A stretch of 64,000 bases of DNA from Janthinobacterium rivuli (GCF_009208735.1 NZ_WFLJ01000006.1:124001-188000), one strand, 5' to 3'. Positions 17,185-25,965 are shown, counted from the first letter of the stretch. The notes: generated by a model from the sequence alone, not told the origin. Numbers and translations: made by a program.

Positions 17185-19245
17185 ATGCAAACGACGATCA
17201 CGCGCGCGGGGAGCGGTCTGTGTACCCTGCTGGCGTTGGCAGCCTGCGGCAGCAACCATGCGCCGGAAGAACTGAACCAGATGCCCGGCTACCTGGGCAC
17301 CATCACGCGGGCCGACTACGACGGCAAGACGAACGACTTGTTGACGGCCGGCCTGGGCAAGACGGGGCTGGCCGGCGCCACGCCCGCCTATGCGAACGTG
17401 GAACAGCCGACGCCGCTTGAGCTGCGCCGCAATGCGATCTACGCCAACTACCGCGCCGTGCTCGACATTGCCGCCAACAGCGGCTACGGCACCCTGTACG
17501 GACCGAATGTCGATGCCTCCGGGAACGTGGGCGCGGGCGAGGGCCTGATCGCGGGCAGTGAATACATCGCGTACGCCGACGATGGCACGGGCAAGAAGAA
17601 TGTCACCCTGATGGTGCAGGTGCCGGCCAGCTTCGATCCCGACCACGCCTGCATCGTCACGGGCACGTCCAGCGGTTCGCGCGGCATCTACGGCGCCATC
17701 GGCAGTTCCGGCGAATGGGGCTTGAAGAAGGGCTGCGCCGTCGCGTATGCCGACAAGGGCTCCGGTACGGGTCTGTATGTGTTCGAGGACGACAGCGTCA
17801 ACCTGCAGAACGGCGTGCGCGCGGGCAGGGTGGCCGCCGGCAAGAACGCGCACTTCGCGCCGGACTTGAGCGACGCCGACCGGCTGGCCTGGGCCGCCGC
17901 CAACCCGAACCGCATCGCCTTCAAGCATGCGCACTCGCAGCAGAATCCGGAGAAGGACTGGGGCAAGGTCACCTTGCAGGCCGTCGAGATGGCGTATTAC
18001 GTGTTGAACGAGCGCTATGGTGTGTTGGCCCGCGACGGCAGTTCGCGCGTCGTGCGGCTGACGCCGAAGAACACCATCACGATCGCGTCCAGCATCTCCA
18101 ACGGCGCCGGCTCGGCCTTGCTGGCGGCGGAACAGGATAGCAAGGGCTTGATCGGCGGCGTGGCCGTCAGCGAGCCGCAGGTCCAGCCAGCAGCGTCAAC
18201 CGCCTACAGCGTGCGGCAGGGCGGGGCGCTGGTCGCCAATCCCGGCCGTGCGCTATTCGACTACGCCACCTATGCGGCCCTGTATCAGCCGTGCATCGCT
18301 TCCGTGGCCGGCAATGCGGGACGCTGCGCGGCGCTCGTCAGCAAGGGGCTATTGAACGGCGCCGACCTGGCGGCGCAGCAGGCGGACGCGAAGCAGCGCT
18401 TGCGCGCGTATGGCTGGTTAGTGGATTCCGATCCGCTGCAGGCCGCGCACGCGGGCACGAACATCCTCGTGGCCGTTACATATGCCTATGCCTACGGAAA
18501 ATTTTCCGTGACGGACAAGGTGTGTGGTTTCACGTTTGCGCAGACGGACGGCAGCGGCAATCCGGTCGCCTTCACCTCGGCGCAAAAGGCGGTCAGCTTT
18601 GCCGCGCAAAACGGCATCCTCGGCAGTGTCGTGTACGAGAACAGCGTGGGCGGCGCCAGGGTGTACACGGCCGGCGTGTCGCCGTCAACCAGTCTGGCGG
18701 ACCAGTCGCTCGACGGCTTCCTGTGCCTGCGCAGCCTGGCGACGGGGCGTGACACCGTCAGCGGCGCCAACCTGGAAGCTGCCCTGGCCGGGCAAAGCGT
18801 GCGCGTACGTGCCGGCATGGCCGAGGTGGCGGCCAGCGGCAAATTGAACGGCAAGCCGGCCATCATCGTGCACGGCCGCAGCGACACCCTGATTCCCGTC
18901 AATCACGCTTCGCGTGCCTACTTGGGACTGAACGCAGCGGTGGACGGGACGAATAGCCAGTTGCGCTATATCGAGGTGACCAACGCCAACCACTTCGATT
19001 CCTTCAGCAGCGCCTTGCCGACCCTGATCGTGCCCTTGCATGTTTACCTGAACCGGGCGCTGGACGCCATGTATGCGCACCTGACTGCCAAGCAAGCCTT
19101 GCCGCCATCGCAAGTGGTGCGCACGGTGACGCGCGCCGATGCATCGACCCTGATCACGAACGTCAACGTGCCGGCCATTGCGGCGACGCCGGCGGCCGGC
19201 AATGTGATCGGTGTGACGGGGACACAGGTGGATATTCCCAACTAA
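17185..19245 (+). CDS. D-(-)-3-hydroxybutyrate oligomer hydrolase
   Basis: A 686-residue member of the 3HB-oligomer hydrolase family, which cleaves hydroxybutyrate oligomers released from polyhydroxybutyrate to monomers. The N-terminus is a lipoprotein-type signal (LLALAACGSN; Cys about 20), so the enzyme should be anchored outside the cytoplasm. The nucleophile region is GTSSGSRGIYG, followed by GCAVAYADKGSGTG. The C-terminal half holds HGRSDTLIPVNHASRAY, where the catalytic Asp and His of an alpha/beta hydrolase would lie. It has its own terminator on each side, hence its own promoter in the 76-bp gap. An extracytoplasmic position implies use of outside polymer rather than the cell's own granules. 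Confidence 0.87.
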   Translation: MQTTITRAGSGLCTLLALAACGSNHAPEELNQMPGYLGTITRADYDGKTNDLLTAGLGKTGLAGATPAYANVEQPTPLELRRNAIYANYRAVLDIAANSGYGTLYGPNVDASGNVGAGEGLIAGSEYIAYADDGTGKKNVTLMVQVPASFDPDHACIVTGTSSGSRGIYGAIGSSGEWGLKKGCAVAYADKGSGTGLYVFEDDSVNLQNGVRAGRVAAGKNAHFAPDLSDADRLAWAAANPNRIAFKHAHSQQNPEKDWGKVTLQAVEMAYYVLNERYGVLARDGSSRVVRLTPKNTITIASSISNGAGSALLAAEQDSKGLIGGVAVSEPQVQPAASTAYSVRQGGALVANPGRALFDYATYAALYQPCIASVAGNAGRCAALVSKGLLNGADLAAQQADAKQRLRAYGWLVDSDPLQAAHAGTNILVAVTYAYAYGKFSVTDKVCGFTFAQTDGSGNPVAFTSAQKAVSFAAQNGILGSVVYENSVGGARVYTAGVSPSTSLADQSLDGFLCLRSLATGRDTVSGANLEAALAGQSVRVRAGMAEVAASGKLNGKPAIIVHGRSDTLIPVNHASRAYLGLNAAVDGTNSQLRYIEVTNANHFDSFSSALPTLIVPLHVYLNRALDAMYAHLTAKQALPPSQVVRTVTRADASTLITNVNVPAIAATPAAGNVIGVTGTQVDIPN

Positions 19246-19270
19246 GGCGGGCGGTATCGGCATGCAAGCC

Positions 19271-19297
19271 AAGGCCACGTTTCACGTGGCCTTTTTT
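19271..19297 (+). terminator. Rho-independent terminator
   Basis: Perfect 10-bp stem AAGGCCACGT / ACGTGGCCTT, loop TTC, followed by T-run. It ends the oligomer hydrolase gene and overlaps the end of the convergent EAL gene. Confidence 0.88.
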
Positions 19298-20135
19298 ATT
19301 CCCAGGCCGTATCGGGGATGTGGCCCAGTCCCTGGAAGACAGGTTTGCAAAACCAGTAGCCCTGCATCAGGGAAATGCCGCAGCTGGCCAGGAAGTCGCG
19401 TTCGGCGCGCGTCTCGATGCCTTCGGCCAGCACGCGGATACCGAGATCACGGCATAGGCTGGCGATGGCCCGCACGATCGCCTGGCGCGGCGCCTGCGTA
19501 TCGATCCCGCGCACCAGGTCCATATCGATCTTGATGATGTCGGGCTGGTATTCGGCCAGCAGGTTCAAGCCTGCATAACCGGCGCCGAAATCGTCAATGG
19601 CCGTCTGGAAACCGAAGCGCCGGTAGGCGCGGAAAATCTCGACCAGATGGGGCCGGTCCTGCACCCGCTCGCCTTCCGTCACCTCAAAGATGATTTTATC
19701 TGTGGGGAAGTTATGCAAGGTGGCCGCTTCCAGGGTGCTGCGGATGCACACTTCGGGACGGTAGACGGCGTTGGGCAGGAAATTGATCGATAGAAAGCCC
19801 TGCATGCCCAGCCTGGCAGCGCCGGCCACGGCCTTGACCCGGCATGCCTGGTCGAAGCGGTAGCGGTTGTGGTCATTGACTTGCGCCAGCACGCTGGCCG
19901 CGCTTTCGCCGGTGGGGCCGCGCACCAGCGCTTCGTGCGCATAGATGCTGCGCGTGGCGAGGTCGACGATGGGCTGATACGCGTACTCGAAGGCAAAGGA
20001 GAGCGGCGCGCCGTCATGGCAGCCGGCACACGCGCCGTGGGGAAAGCGGGTGCCGTCGGGATGAATGGCGATGTCGGGAGGCGTCATGGCATGAGGATAG
20101 CAGGGTGGGGTGGCGGAGTCCGTCTGCTGGCTCAC
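19296..20135 (-). CDS. EAL-domain protein, probable c-di-GMP phosphodiesterase
   Basis: A 279-residue single EAL domain. Residues needed for c-di-GMP hydrolysis appear to be present: HEALVRG (the EAL motif), the Asn in FLSINFLPN, the Glu in IIFEVTEGE, the Asp pair in AIDDFGAGYAG, KIDMDLVRG and AEGIET. The N-terminus carries CAGCHDG, a CxxCH motif, before the EAL fold. There is no signal peptide, so metal binding is likelier than covalent haem. The start used is a GTG that overlaps the stop of the upstream alcohol dehydrogenase (GTGA), suggesting translational coupling. ATG at 20087 is an alternative. Confidence 0.88.
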   Translation of the reverse strand: MSQQTDSATPPCYPHAMTPPDIAIHPDGTRFPHGACAGCHDGAPLSFAFEYAYQPIVDLATRSIYAHEALVRGPTGESAASVLAQVNDHNRYRFDQACRVKAVAGAARLGMQGFLSINFLPNAVYRPEVCIRSTLEAATLHNFPTDKIIFEVTEGERVQDRPHLVEIFRAYRRFGFQTAIDDFGAGYAGLNLLAEYQPDIIKIDMDLVRGIDTQAPRQAIVRAIASLCRDLGIRVLAEGIETRAERDFLASCGISLMQGYWFCKPVFQGLGHIPDTAWE

Positions 20136-21289
20136 AGTGCGGCAGCATAGATGGCGCGGGCATCGCCGCGCGTGACGGGCCGGGGATTGTTGCCCAGCAA
20201 GCGCGTCTGCAGCATGGCTTCATCGGCCAGGCGGTCCAGGTCGCTGGCGGCGATGCCTACCTCGCGCAGGGTGCGCGCGATGCCGGTGGCGCGGGCGAGT
20301 TCCTGCATGGCGTCGATCAGGGCCACGGCCCGCGCTTCCTCGCTGCCCGTGATACCGGGATGCAAGACGGCCGCCAGCTGCGCGTACAGGGGCGCAGCGT
20401 GGGACAGATTAAAGCGCAGCACGTGCGGCAGCACCAGCGCATTCGACAAGCCGTGTGGCACGTGGAACAAGCCGCCGATGGGATAGGCGAGCGCATGCAC
20501 GGCGGCCACGGGCGCGTTGGCAAACGCCTGGCCGGCCAGCATGGCGCCCAGCAGCATGGCCTGGCGCGCCGGCAAGTTGGCGCCATCGCGGCAGGCGGTG
20601 ACGATGTTGGCGTGCAGCAGCGACAGCGCCTGGGTGGCCAGCATGTCGGACAGGGGATTTTTCAACACGCGGCTGGTGTACGCTTCGATGGCGTGCACCA
20701 TGGCGTCGATGCCGGTGGCGGCCGTCACGGAGGGCGGCAAGCCCAGGGTCAGGCTGGCGTCGAGGATGGCCAGGTCCGCATACAGTTGCGGCGCCACCAC
20801 GCCCATTTTCGTGGTGGCGCCCGTGGTGACGATGGCGATGTGCGTGACTTCCGAACCCGTGCCGGCCGTGGTCGGCAATTGCACCAGCGGCAGGCGCTGG
20901 CCGTGGACATTGCCGATGCCATACAGTTGCGCCAGTTCCTGGTGGCCCGGCGCCAGCACGGCGATCAGTTTGGCCACGTCCAGCGAGCTGCCGCCACCGA
21001 GGCCGATAATCAGTTCCACGTGAAACATCCGCGCCTGGGCCACGCCGGCCAGCACGATGGCTTCGGGCGGATCGGCTTGCACGTCGGAAAAAACATGGGT
21101 GTCGATGCCTGCCGTCCGCAAGCTGTGCAGGGGAGCATCGGCCAGTCTCGTGCGCAGGAAGCCTGCATCGGTGACGAGCAGGGCCCGGCGTACCGAGGGG
21201 AAGTGATGGGCGATATGCGCGCCCAGCTGGGCGGCGGCGCCCCCTTCAACGATTAAATGCGGCACGGTGCGGAACTGGAAGGCGGGCAT
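20132..21289 (-). CDS. Iron-containing alcohol dehydrogenase
   Basis: A 385-residue group III (iron-type) alcohol dehydrogenase. The NAD(P)-binding loop is IIGLGGGSSLDVAKLIAVL (about 93-111), followed by PTTAGTGSEVTHIAIV. Metal-ligand regions are GIDAMVHAIEAYTS (about 195-208) and HALAYPIGGLFHVPHGLSNAL (about 264-284). The exact substrate cannot be told; maleylacetate-reductase-like and alcohol-oxidising members share this fold. A parS-like site lies inside the gene at 21012 and another directly upstream. Confidence 0.9.
   Translation of the reverse strand: MPAFQFRTVPHLIVEGGAAAQLGAHIAHHFPSVRRALLVTDAGFLRTRLADAPLHSLRTAGIDTHVFSDVQADPPEAIVLAGVAQARMFHVELIIGLGGGSSLDVAKLIAVLAPGHQELAQLYGIGNVHGQRLPLVQLPTTAGTGSEVTHIAIVTTGATTKMGVVAPQLYADLAILDASLTLGLPPSVTAATGIDAMVHAIEAYTSRVLKNPLSDMLATQALSLLHANIVTACRDGANLPARQAMLLGAMLAGQAFANAPVAAVHALAYPIGGLFHVPHGLSNALVLPHVLRFNLSHAAPLYAQLAAVLHPGITGSEEARAVALIDAMQELARATGIARTLREVGIAASDLDRLADEAMLQTRLLGNNPRPVTRGDARAIYAAAL
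21012..21027. other. parS-like site 2 (inside the alcohol dehydrogenase gene)
   Basis: AGTTCCACGTGAAACA agrees with the parS consensus at 15 of 16 positions; only the first base differs. Confidence 0.7.
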
Positions 21290-21347
21290 GCGGACTCCTG
21301 ACAGTGAGGACGGAAGTCCAGCTTACTCCGCTTTTCAGCGCCGTGCC

Positions 21348-21363
21348 TGTTTCACGTGGAACC
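21348..21363. other. parS-like site 3 (intergenic)
   Basis: TGTTTCACGTGGAACC agrees with the parS consensus at 15 of 16 positions. It lies between nuoA and the alcohol dehydrogenase gene. Confidence 0.75.
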
Positions 21364-21374
21364 AGAAGGAGGGC

Positions 21375-21734
21375 TTATTCCCACTCCAGCGCGCCGCGTT
21401 TCCATTCATAGGCCAGGCCGATGGCCAGCACGCCCAGGAAACCCATGACGGCCCAGAAGCCGGGCAAGCCCAGTTCGTTGACGTTGGCCGCCCATGGCAT
21501 CAGGAAGATCACCTCGATATCGAACAGGATGAAGAGGATGGCGACCAGGTAGAAGCGGATGTCGAACTTCATGCGCGCATCGCCGAACGCTTCGAAGCCG
21601 CATTCGTACGGCGACAGTTTTTGCGCATCGGGTTTGTGCGGACCGAGTGCACGCCCCAGCAGCATGGGCACGATGCCGACCAGGATGCCGATCAGAATGA
21701 ACAGGAGGACGGGAAAATACTGTTCGAGGAGCAT
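21375..21734 (-). CDS. nuoA: NADH-quinone oxidoreductase subunit A, isolated copy
   Basis: A 119-residue membrane protein with three helices and the NuoA hallmark [36 protein letters not shown] split around residues 40-75. The Cys in the first loop and the acidic residues of the second helix are kept. GAGGAA lies upstream of the ATG at 21734, only 11 bp after the gdx stop. No other nuo gene is in the window, although nuoA is normally first in a 13-14 gene operon. It is therefore a paralogue or a displaced subunit. Confidence 0.9.
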   Translation of the reverse strand: MLLEQYFPVLLFILIGILVGIVPMLLGRALGPHKPDAQKLSPYECGFEAFGDARMKFDIRFYLVAILFILFDIEVIFLMPWAANVNELGLPGFWAVMGFLGVLAIGLAYEWKRGALEWE

Positions 21735-21745
21735 GGGGATTCCTC

Positions 21746-22066
21746 TCAGTGGCTGGACGACAGTTTCATCAGCACGATGCCGCACACGATGAGTATGGCG
21801 GCACCCACACGCATGGCATTGAGCTGCTCGCCCAGAAAGACGACGCCGACGATGAAGGCGCCGGCGGCGCCGATGCCGGTCCAGATCGTGTAAGCCGTGC
21901 CCAGAGGCAGGGTGCGCATGGCCAGCGACAGCAAGCCGAAGCTGGCGATCATCATGACGATGGTAAGAACGGAGGGAGTGAGTCTGGTGAAACCCTCGGA
22001 GAGTTTCATCGAGTATGCCCACACGACTTCAAGCGTGCCGGCAATCAGTAAGAGTATCCAGGCCAT
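21746..22066 (-). CDS. gdx: Guanidinium exporter of the small multidrug resistance family
   Basis: A 106-residue, four-helix SMR protein (also called sugE). It matches the Gdx subgroup: [17 protein letters not shown] with the essential Glu13, [25 protein letters not shown] and a C-terminal LMKLSSS. Gdx proteins exchange guanidinium for protons as antiparallel dimers. The AAGGAG ribosome-binding site lies close behind two ACGG-loop hairpins that look like a guanidine-II riboswitch, which supports the substrate call. nuoA is the next gene on the same transcript. Confidence 0.93.
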   Translation of the reverse strand: MAWILLLIAGTLEVVWAYSMKLSEGFTRLTPSVLTIVMMIASFGLLSLAMRTLPLGTAYTIWTGIGAAGAFIVGVVFLGEQLNAMRVGAAILIVCGIVLMKLSSSH

Positions 22067-22084
22067 GGCGGCTCCTTATACAGA

Positions 22085-22131
22085 GCGGGCCGTCCCGGTG
22101 TGTTCCCATGATGGGGGAGGCCGTCCTCCTG
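22085..22131 (-). promoter_or_regulatory. Candidate guanidine-II (mini-ykkC) riboswitch
   Basis: Read on the minus strand, two hairpins each carry an ACGG tetraloop: GGAGG-ACGG-CCTCC at 22129-22116 and CGGG-ACGG-CCCG at 22097-22086, joined by an 18-nt linker. Two short stems with ACGR loops are the whole known consensus of this riboswitch class, which controls sugE/gdx genes. The second hairpin ends about 10 nt before the AAGGAG site, which fits translational control. Confidence 0.8.
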
Positions 22132-22234
22132 GATGATCGTCACTATGGCCACTGGCGTGGTCACGTTGGCGGACGATGCGGCAATTGTAGCAAACATTTC
22201 ACGCGACCGCAGCCCTCTGCCTGGTCACGCTGCG

Positions 22235-22250
22235 TGTTCCACGTGAAACA
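22235..22250. other. parS site 4 (intergenic, upstream of mnmG)
   Basis: TGTTCCACGTGAAACA is a full match to TGTTYCACGTGRAACA. It is the best of four sites and lies 134 bp upstream of mnmG. Confidence 0.85.
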
Positions 22251-22383
22251 GAAATCGCCGTTGACTTGCCCCTGCTGAGTAAAAATTAAGCAAAAATTGG
22301 CCCTCGGAAGGTTGCGCTTGCAAAAAGACTCTATAATCGGAGCTCTCTTCCCGCATTTTTACTTGCACTGTTACCTATTTATC

Positions 22384-24321
22384 ATGTTATTTCCTACAGA
22401 ATTCGACGTCATCGTTGTCGGTGGTGGTCACGCCGGTACCGAGGCGGCCCTCGCTTCCGCCCGCATGGGGCAGAAGACGCTATTGCTCACGCATAATATT
22501 GAGACACTGGGCCAGATGTCGTGCAATCCCTCCATCGGTGGCATCGGCAAGGGCCACCTGGTCAAGGAGGTCGATGCCATGGGCGGCGCGATGGCGATTG
22601 CCACTGACGAGTCCGGCATTCAGTTCCGCATCCTGAATTCGTCGAAAGGCCCGGCAGTGCGCGCCACGCGCGCCCAGGCCGACCGCATTCTCTACAAGGC
22701 CGCCATCCGCACGCGCCTGGAAAACCAGGCTAACCTGTGGCTGTTCCAGCAAGCCGTCGATGATTTGATCGTCGAAGGCGACCGCGTGGTTGGCGCCGTG
22801 ACGCAGATCGGCTTGAAGTTCCTGTCGCGCGCCGTCGTGCTGACGGCCGGCACTTTCCTCGACGGCAAGATCCACGTGGGCTTGAATAACTACTCGGCCG
22901 GCCGCGCCGGCGACCCGCCGGCCATCTCGCTGTCCGCCCGCCTGAAAGAGCTGAAACTGCCGCAGGGCCGCCTGAAAACGGGCACGCCGCCGCGCATCGA
23001 TGGCCGCACGATCGACTTTTCCGTGATGCAGGAACAGCCGGGCGACCTCGATCCCGTGCCCGTGTTTTCCGTGATGGGCAACACGGCCATGCATCCGCGC
23101 CAGGTGCCGTGCTGGGTCACGCACACGAATAGCCAGACGCACGACATCATCCGCGCCGGCCTCGATCGCAGCCCCATGTACACGGGCGTGATCGAGGGCG
23201 TGGGCCCCCGTTACTGCCCCTCGATCGAAGACAAGATCCACCGTTTCTCGGGCAAGGAATCGCACCAGATCTTCCTCGAGCCGGAAGGCTTGACGACGCA
23301 TGAGTTTTATCCGAACGGCATCTCCACCAGCCTGCCGTTCGACGTGCAGATCGCCCTCGTGCAATCGATGAAGGGCATGGAAAACGCCCACATCCTGCGC
23401 CCCGGCTACGCCATCGAATACGATTATTTCGACCCGCGCGGCTTGAAGGCCTCGCTGGAAACGAAGGCCGTCGCGGGCCTGTTCTTCGCCGGCCAGATCA
23501 ACGGTACCACCGGCTATGAGGAAGCGGCCGCGCAAGGCATGCTGGCGGGCCTGAATGCGGCCTTGCTGACGCAGGACAAGGAAGCCTGGGTACCGGGCCG
23601 CTCCGAGGCCTATCTGGGCGTGCTGGTCGACGACCTGATCACGCAGGGCGTGCAGGAACCGTACCGCATGTTCACCAGCCGCGCCGAGTACCGTTTGAGC
23701 CTGCGCGAAGACAATGCCGACATGCGCCTGACGGAAATCGGCCGCGCCCTGGGCTGCGTGGGCGACGCCCAGTGGCAGGCGTTTGAAACCAAGCGTGAAG
23801 CGGTGGCGCGCGAGCTCGAGCGCCTGCGTTCCACGTGGGTCAATCCGCGCATCCTGGCGGCGGCCGAATCGGAACGCATCGTCGGCCAGGCCATCGAACG
23901 AGAGTATTCGCTGGCGGACTTGCTGCGCCGTCCGAACGTGGCCTACGACACCTTGATGAGCATGACGGGCATCGAGGGGCAGGCCCTGGCCGGTCCCGGC
24001 GTGGACGATGCGGCCGTGCGCGAGCAGGTGGAAATCCAGCTCAAATACGCGGGCTACATCGAGCGCCAGAGCAAGGAAATCGAGCGCCACGAACACTATG
24101 AAAACCTGGCTTTGCCAGAGGGTTTCAATTACCTCGATATCGGCGCGCTGTCGGTCGAAGTGCGGCAAAAACTCGACAAGCAGCGCCCGGAAACCCTGGG
24201 CCAGGCCTCGCGCATTTCCGGCGTGACGCCGGCGGCGATTTCGCTGCTGCTCGTGCATTTGAAAAAGCGCGGTTTTGGTGCCGCGCAGACCACCACTTTA
24301 AAGGACGAGGTTGTTGAATGA
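22384..24321 (+). CDS. mnmG: tRNA uridine-5-carboxymethylaminomethyl modification enzyme MnmG
   Basis: A 645-residue FAD protein (GidA) that works with MnmE to modify the wobble uridine of several tRNAs. I took ATG 22384 ([22 protein letters not shown]); the longer frame to 22297 is upstream non-coding DNA. Visible motifs: FAD-binding [56 protein letters not shown] and the C-terminal helical domain that contacts MnmE and tRNA. The stop overlaps the rsmG start (ATGA), giving the classical origin-proximal gidAB pair. Confidence 0.98.
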   Translation: MLFPTEFDVIVVGGGHAGTEAALASARMGQKTLLLTHNIETLGQMSCNPSIGGIGKGHLVKEVDAMGGAMAIATDESGIQFRILNSSKGPAVRATRAQADRILYKAAIRTRLENQANLWLFQQAVDDLIVEGDRVVGAVTQIGLKFLSRAVVLTAGTFLDGKIHVGLNNYSAGRAGDPPAISLSARLKELKLPQGRLKTGTPPRIDGRTIDFSVMQEQPGDLDPVPVFSVMGNTAMHPRQVPCWVTHTNSQTHDIIRAGLDRSPMYTGVIEGVGPRYCPSIEDKIHRFSGKESHQIFLEPEGLTTHEFYPNGISTSLPFDVQIALVQSMKGMENAHILRPGYAIEYDYFDPRGLKASLETKAVAGLFFAGQINGTTGYEEAAAQGMLAGLNAALLTQDKEAWVPGRSEAYLGVLVDDLITQGVQEPYRMFTSRAEYRLSLREDNADMRLTEIGRALGCVGDAQWQAFETKREAVARELERLRSTWVNPRILAAAESERIVGQAIEREYSLADLLRRPNVAYDTLMSMTGIEGQALAGPGVDDAAVREQVEIQLKYAGYIERQSKEIERHEHYENLALPEGFNYLDIGALSVEVRQKLDKQRPETLGQASRISGVTPAAISLLLVHLKKRGFGAAQTTTLKDEVVE

Positions 24322-24962
24322 AGCAGTTTGACCGGGCCGCATTGGCCCCCATTTTGAATGAAGGCATCGCCGCGCTGGGGCTGGACCTGAGCGCGGATCA
24401 GACGGAAAAACTGCTCGATTACCTGGCCTTGCTGGCCAAATGGAATAGCGTCTACAACCTGACGTCGGTGCGCGATCCCCTGCAGATGCTGACCCTGCAC
24501 GTGCTCGATTCGCTGGCCGCCGTGCCGGCCTTCGCGCAGGCGAAAAACGTGCTCGACGTGGGCGCCGGCGGGGGGTTGCCGGGCATGGTGCTGGCCATCG
24601 CGCGGCCCGATATGAAGGTGTCGATGATCGATACCGTGCATAAAAAGACGGCATTTTTGACGCAGGTGAAGGCGGAACTGGGGTTGAGCAACGTCACCGT
24701 GTACACGAAACGCGTGGAACAGCTGGAAGTGGCGCAGAAATTCGACGTGATCACCTCGCGCGCCTTCGCCGACCTGTCCGACTTCGTCAACTGGTCGAAT
24801 CACGTGCTGGCCGAGGGCGGTCAATTCATCGCCTTGAAAGGGGTGGCACCGCCAGACGAGCGCGAGAGACTGCCGGCAGACTGGCAAGTGACGCAATTAC
24901 GGCCTATCCAGGTGCCAGGGCTAAATGCAGAGCGTCATCTGGTCTTTATAGCAAGAATTTAA
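24318..24962 (+). CDS. rsmG: 16S rRNA (guanine-527-N7)-methyltransferase RsmG
   Basis: A 214-residue SAM-dependent methyltransferase (GidB) that methylates G527 of 16S rRNA; loss gives low-level streptomycin resistance in other bacteria. The SAM-binding motif is [21 protein letters not shown] (about 76-96, split here by its Gly-rich loop), and [11 protein letters not shown] follows near 150. It is translationally coupled to mnmG. A tandem 9-bp array follows 10 bp after the stop. Confidence 0.96.
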   Translation: MKQFDRAALAPILNEGIAALGLDLSADQTEKLLDYLALLAKWNSVYNLTSVRDPLQMLTLHVLDSLAAVPAFAQAKNVLDVGAGGGLPGMVLAIARPDMKVSMIDTVHKKTAFLTQVKAELGLSNVTVYTKRVEQLEVAQKFDVITSRAFADLSDFVNWSNHVLAEGGQFIALKGVAPPDERERLPADWQVTQLRPIQVPGLNAERHLVFIARI

Positions 24963-24972
24963 AAGACCAGAA

Positions 24973-25071
24973 ATTAAACGATATAAATCATATAAACAGT
25001 TTATACGGTATAAATAATATAAACCGTATAAACGATTTATATCATATAAATAGAATAAACAGTATAAATCG
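24973..25071. repeat. Tandem array of eleven 9-bp AT-rich units before parA
   Basis: Eleven head-to-tail units start every 9 bp from 24973 to 25063. Most fit TATAAAYNR: TATAAATCA, TATAAACAG, TATAAATAA, TATAAACCG, TATAAACGA, TATAAATAG, TATAAATCG. Two units (25000, 25036) are inverted in sense (TTTATACGG, TTTATATCA), creating an 11-bp inverted repeat GTTTATACGGT / ACCGTATAAAC. The array is about 80 percent A+T in an otherwise GC-rich region and lies 60 bp upstream of parA. Confidence 0.85.
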
Positions 25072-25130
25072 TTTCGGCCGGATGCCGGGACGCACGATGA
25101 AGTTTGCATCTCTTTACAACTAGAAGATAC

Positions 25131-25901
25131 ATGGCCAAAATTTTTTGTGTAGCAAATCAAAAGGGTGGTGTTGGTAAAACCACAACAAGCGTCAACCTCT
25201 CCGCCGGTCTGGCCAAGTTGAACCAGCGCGTGCTGCTGGTCGACCTCGACCCGCAGGGCAATGCGACCATGGGCGCCGGCATCAACAAGGCTGGCTTGAA
25301 GGCGTCGACCTATGAAGTCATGCTGGGCGAGTCCGATGTCAAAACGGCACGCCAGCGTTCGGAAGCGGGGCGCTTCGATGTCTTGCCGTCGAACCGCGAG
25401 CTGGCCGGCGCCGAAGTGGAGATGGTCGAGCTGGACAACCGCGAACGCCGCCTGAAGGATGCGCTGGCCGAAGTGGACGGCGAATACGACTTCATCCTGG
25501 TAGATTGCCCACCGGCATTATCGATGCTGACCTTGAACGGCCTGTGCGCCGCGCATGGCGTGATCATCCCGATGCAGTGCGAGTACTACGCGCTGGAAGG
25601 CTTGTCCGACCTGGTCAACACCATCAAGAAGGTGCACGCCAACCTGAACCCGGACTTGAAGATCATCGGCCTGTTGCGCGTGATGTTCGATCCGCGCATG
25701 ACATTATCACAACAAGTGTCGGCCCAGCTGGAGCAGCACTTCGGCGACAAGGTGTTCAATACCATTATCCCGCGCAATGTGCGCCTGGCCGAAGCGCCAT
25801 CGTACGGCTTGCCCGGCGTGACCTTCGACCCCAGCTCGAAAGGTGCCCAGGCGTACATCGCCTTCGGCGCCGAGATGGTCGAACGCATCAAACATATGTA
25901 A
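25131..25901 (+). CDS. parA: Chromosome-partitioning ATPase ParA
   Basis: A 256-residue ParA/Soj ATPase that positions origin regions together with ParB. I use ATG 25131 (MAKIFCVANQKGGVGKTTT), the usual Soj N-terminus, with GAAG upstream. The deviant Walker A KGGVGKTTT, the VDLDPQGN (Walker A') and the ILVDCPPALSMLTLN (Walker B) segments are intact. It lacks the N-terminal DNA-binding domain of plasmid type Ia ParA, as expected for a chromosomal protein. It is followed 64 bp later by parB. Confidence 0.97.
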   Translation: MAKIFCVANQKGGVGKTTTSVNLSAGLAKLNQRVLLVDLDPQGNATMGAGINKAGLKASTYEVMLGESDVKTARQRSEAGRFDVLPSNRELAGAEVEMVELDNRERRLKDALAEVDGEYDFILVDCPPALSMLTLNGLCAAHGVIIPMQCEYYALEGLSDLVNTIKKVHANLNPDLKIIGLLRVMFDPRMTLSQQVSAQLEQHFGDKVFNTIIPRNVRLAEAPSYGLPGVTFDPSSKGAQAYIAFGAEMVERIKHM

Positions 25902-25965
25902 ACAAGGGGCGAGCGTGCGCACATTATGGTGTAAGCGCTTACTCTGAAAACACGATTAGGACAGC

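Noticed and set aside
19278..19290. GTTTCACGTGG in the oligomer hydrolase terminator as parS
   Set aside because: The palindrome is explained by the terminator stem, and the outer bases do not fit parS.
21735..22022. N-terminal extension of nuoA through gdx
   Set aside because: The extension is His/Arg-rich shadow sequence of gdx. NuoA begins at 21734 with a GAGGAA site.
23827..23842. CGTTCCACGTGGGTCA inside mnmG as a fifth parS
   Set aside because: The right half differs from the consensus at several positions; only the core CCACGTGG is kept, which is expected by chance in GC-rich DNA.
24921..25160. Minus-strand frame with repeated Leu-Tyr tripeptides
   Set aside because: It is only the translation of the 9-bp tandem array, overlaps rsmG and parA ends, and lacks a ribosome-binding site.
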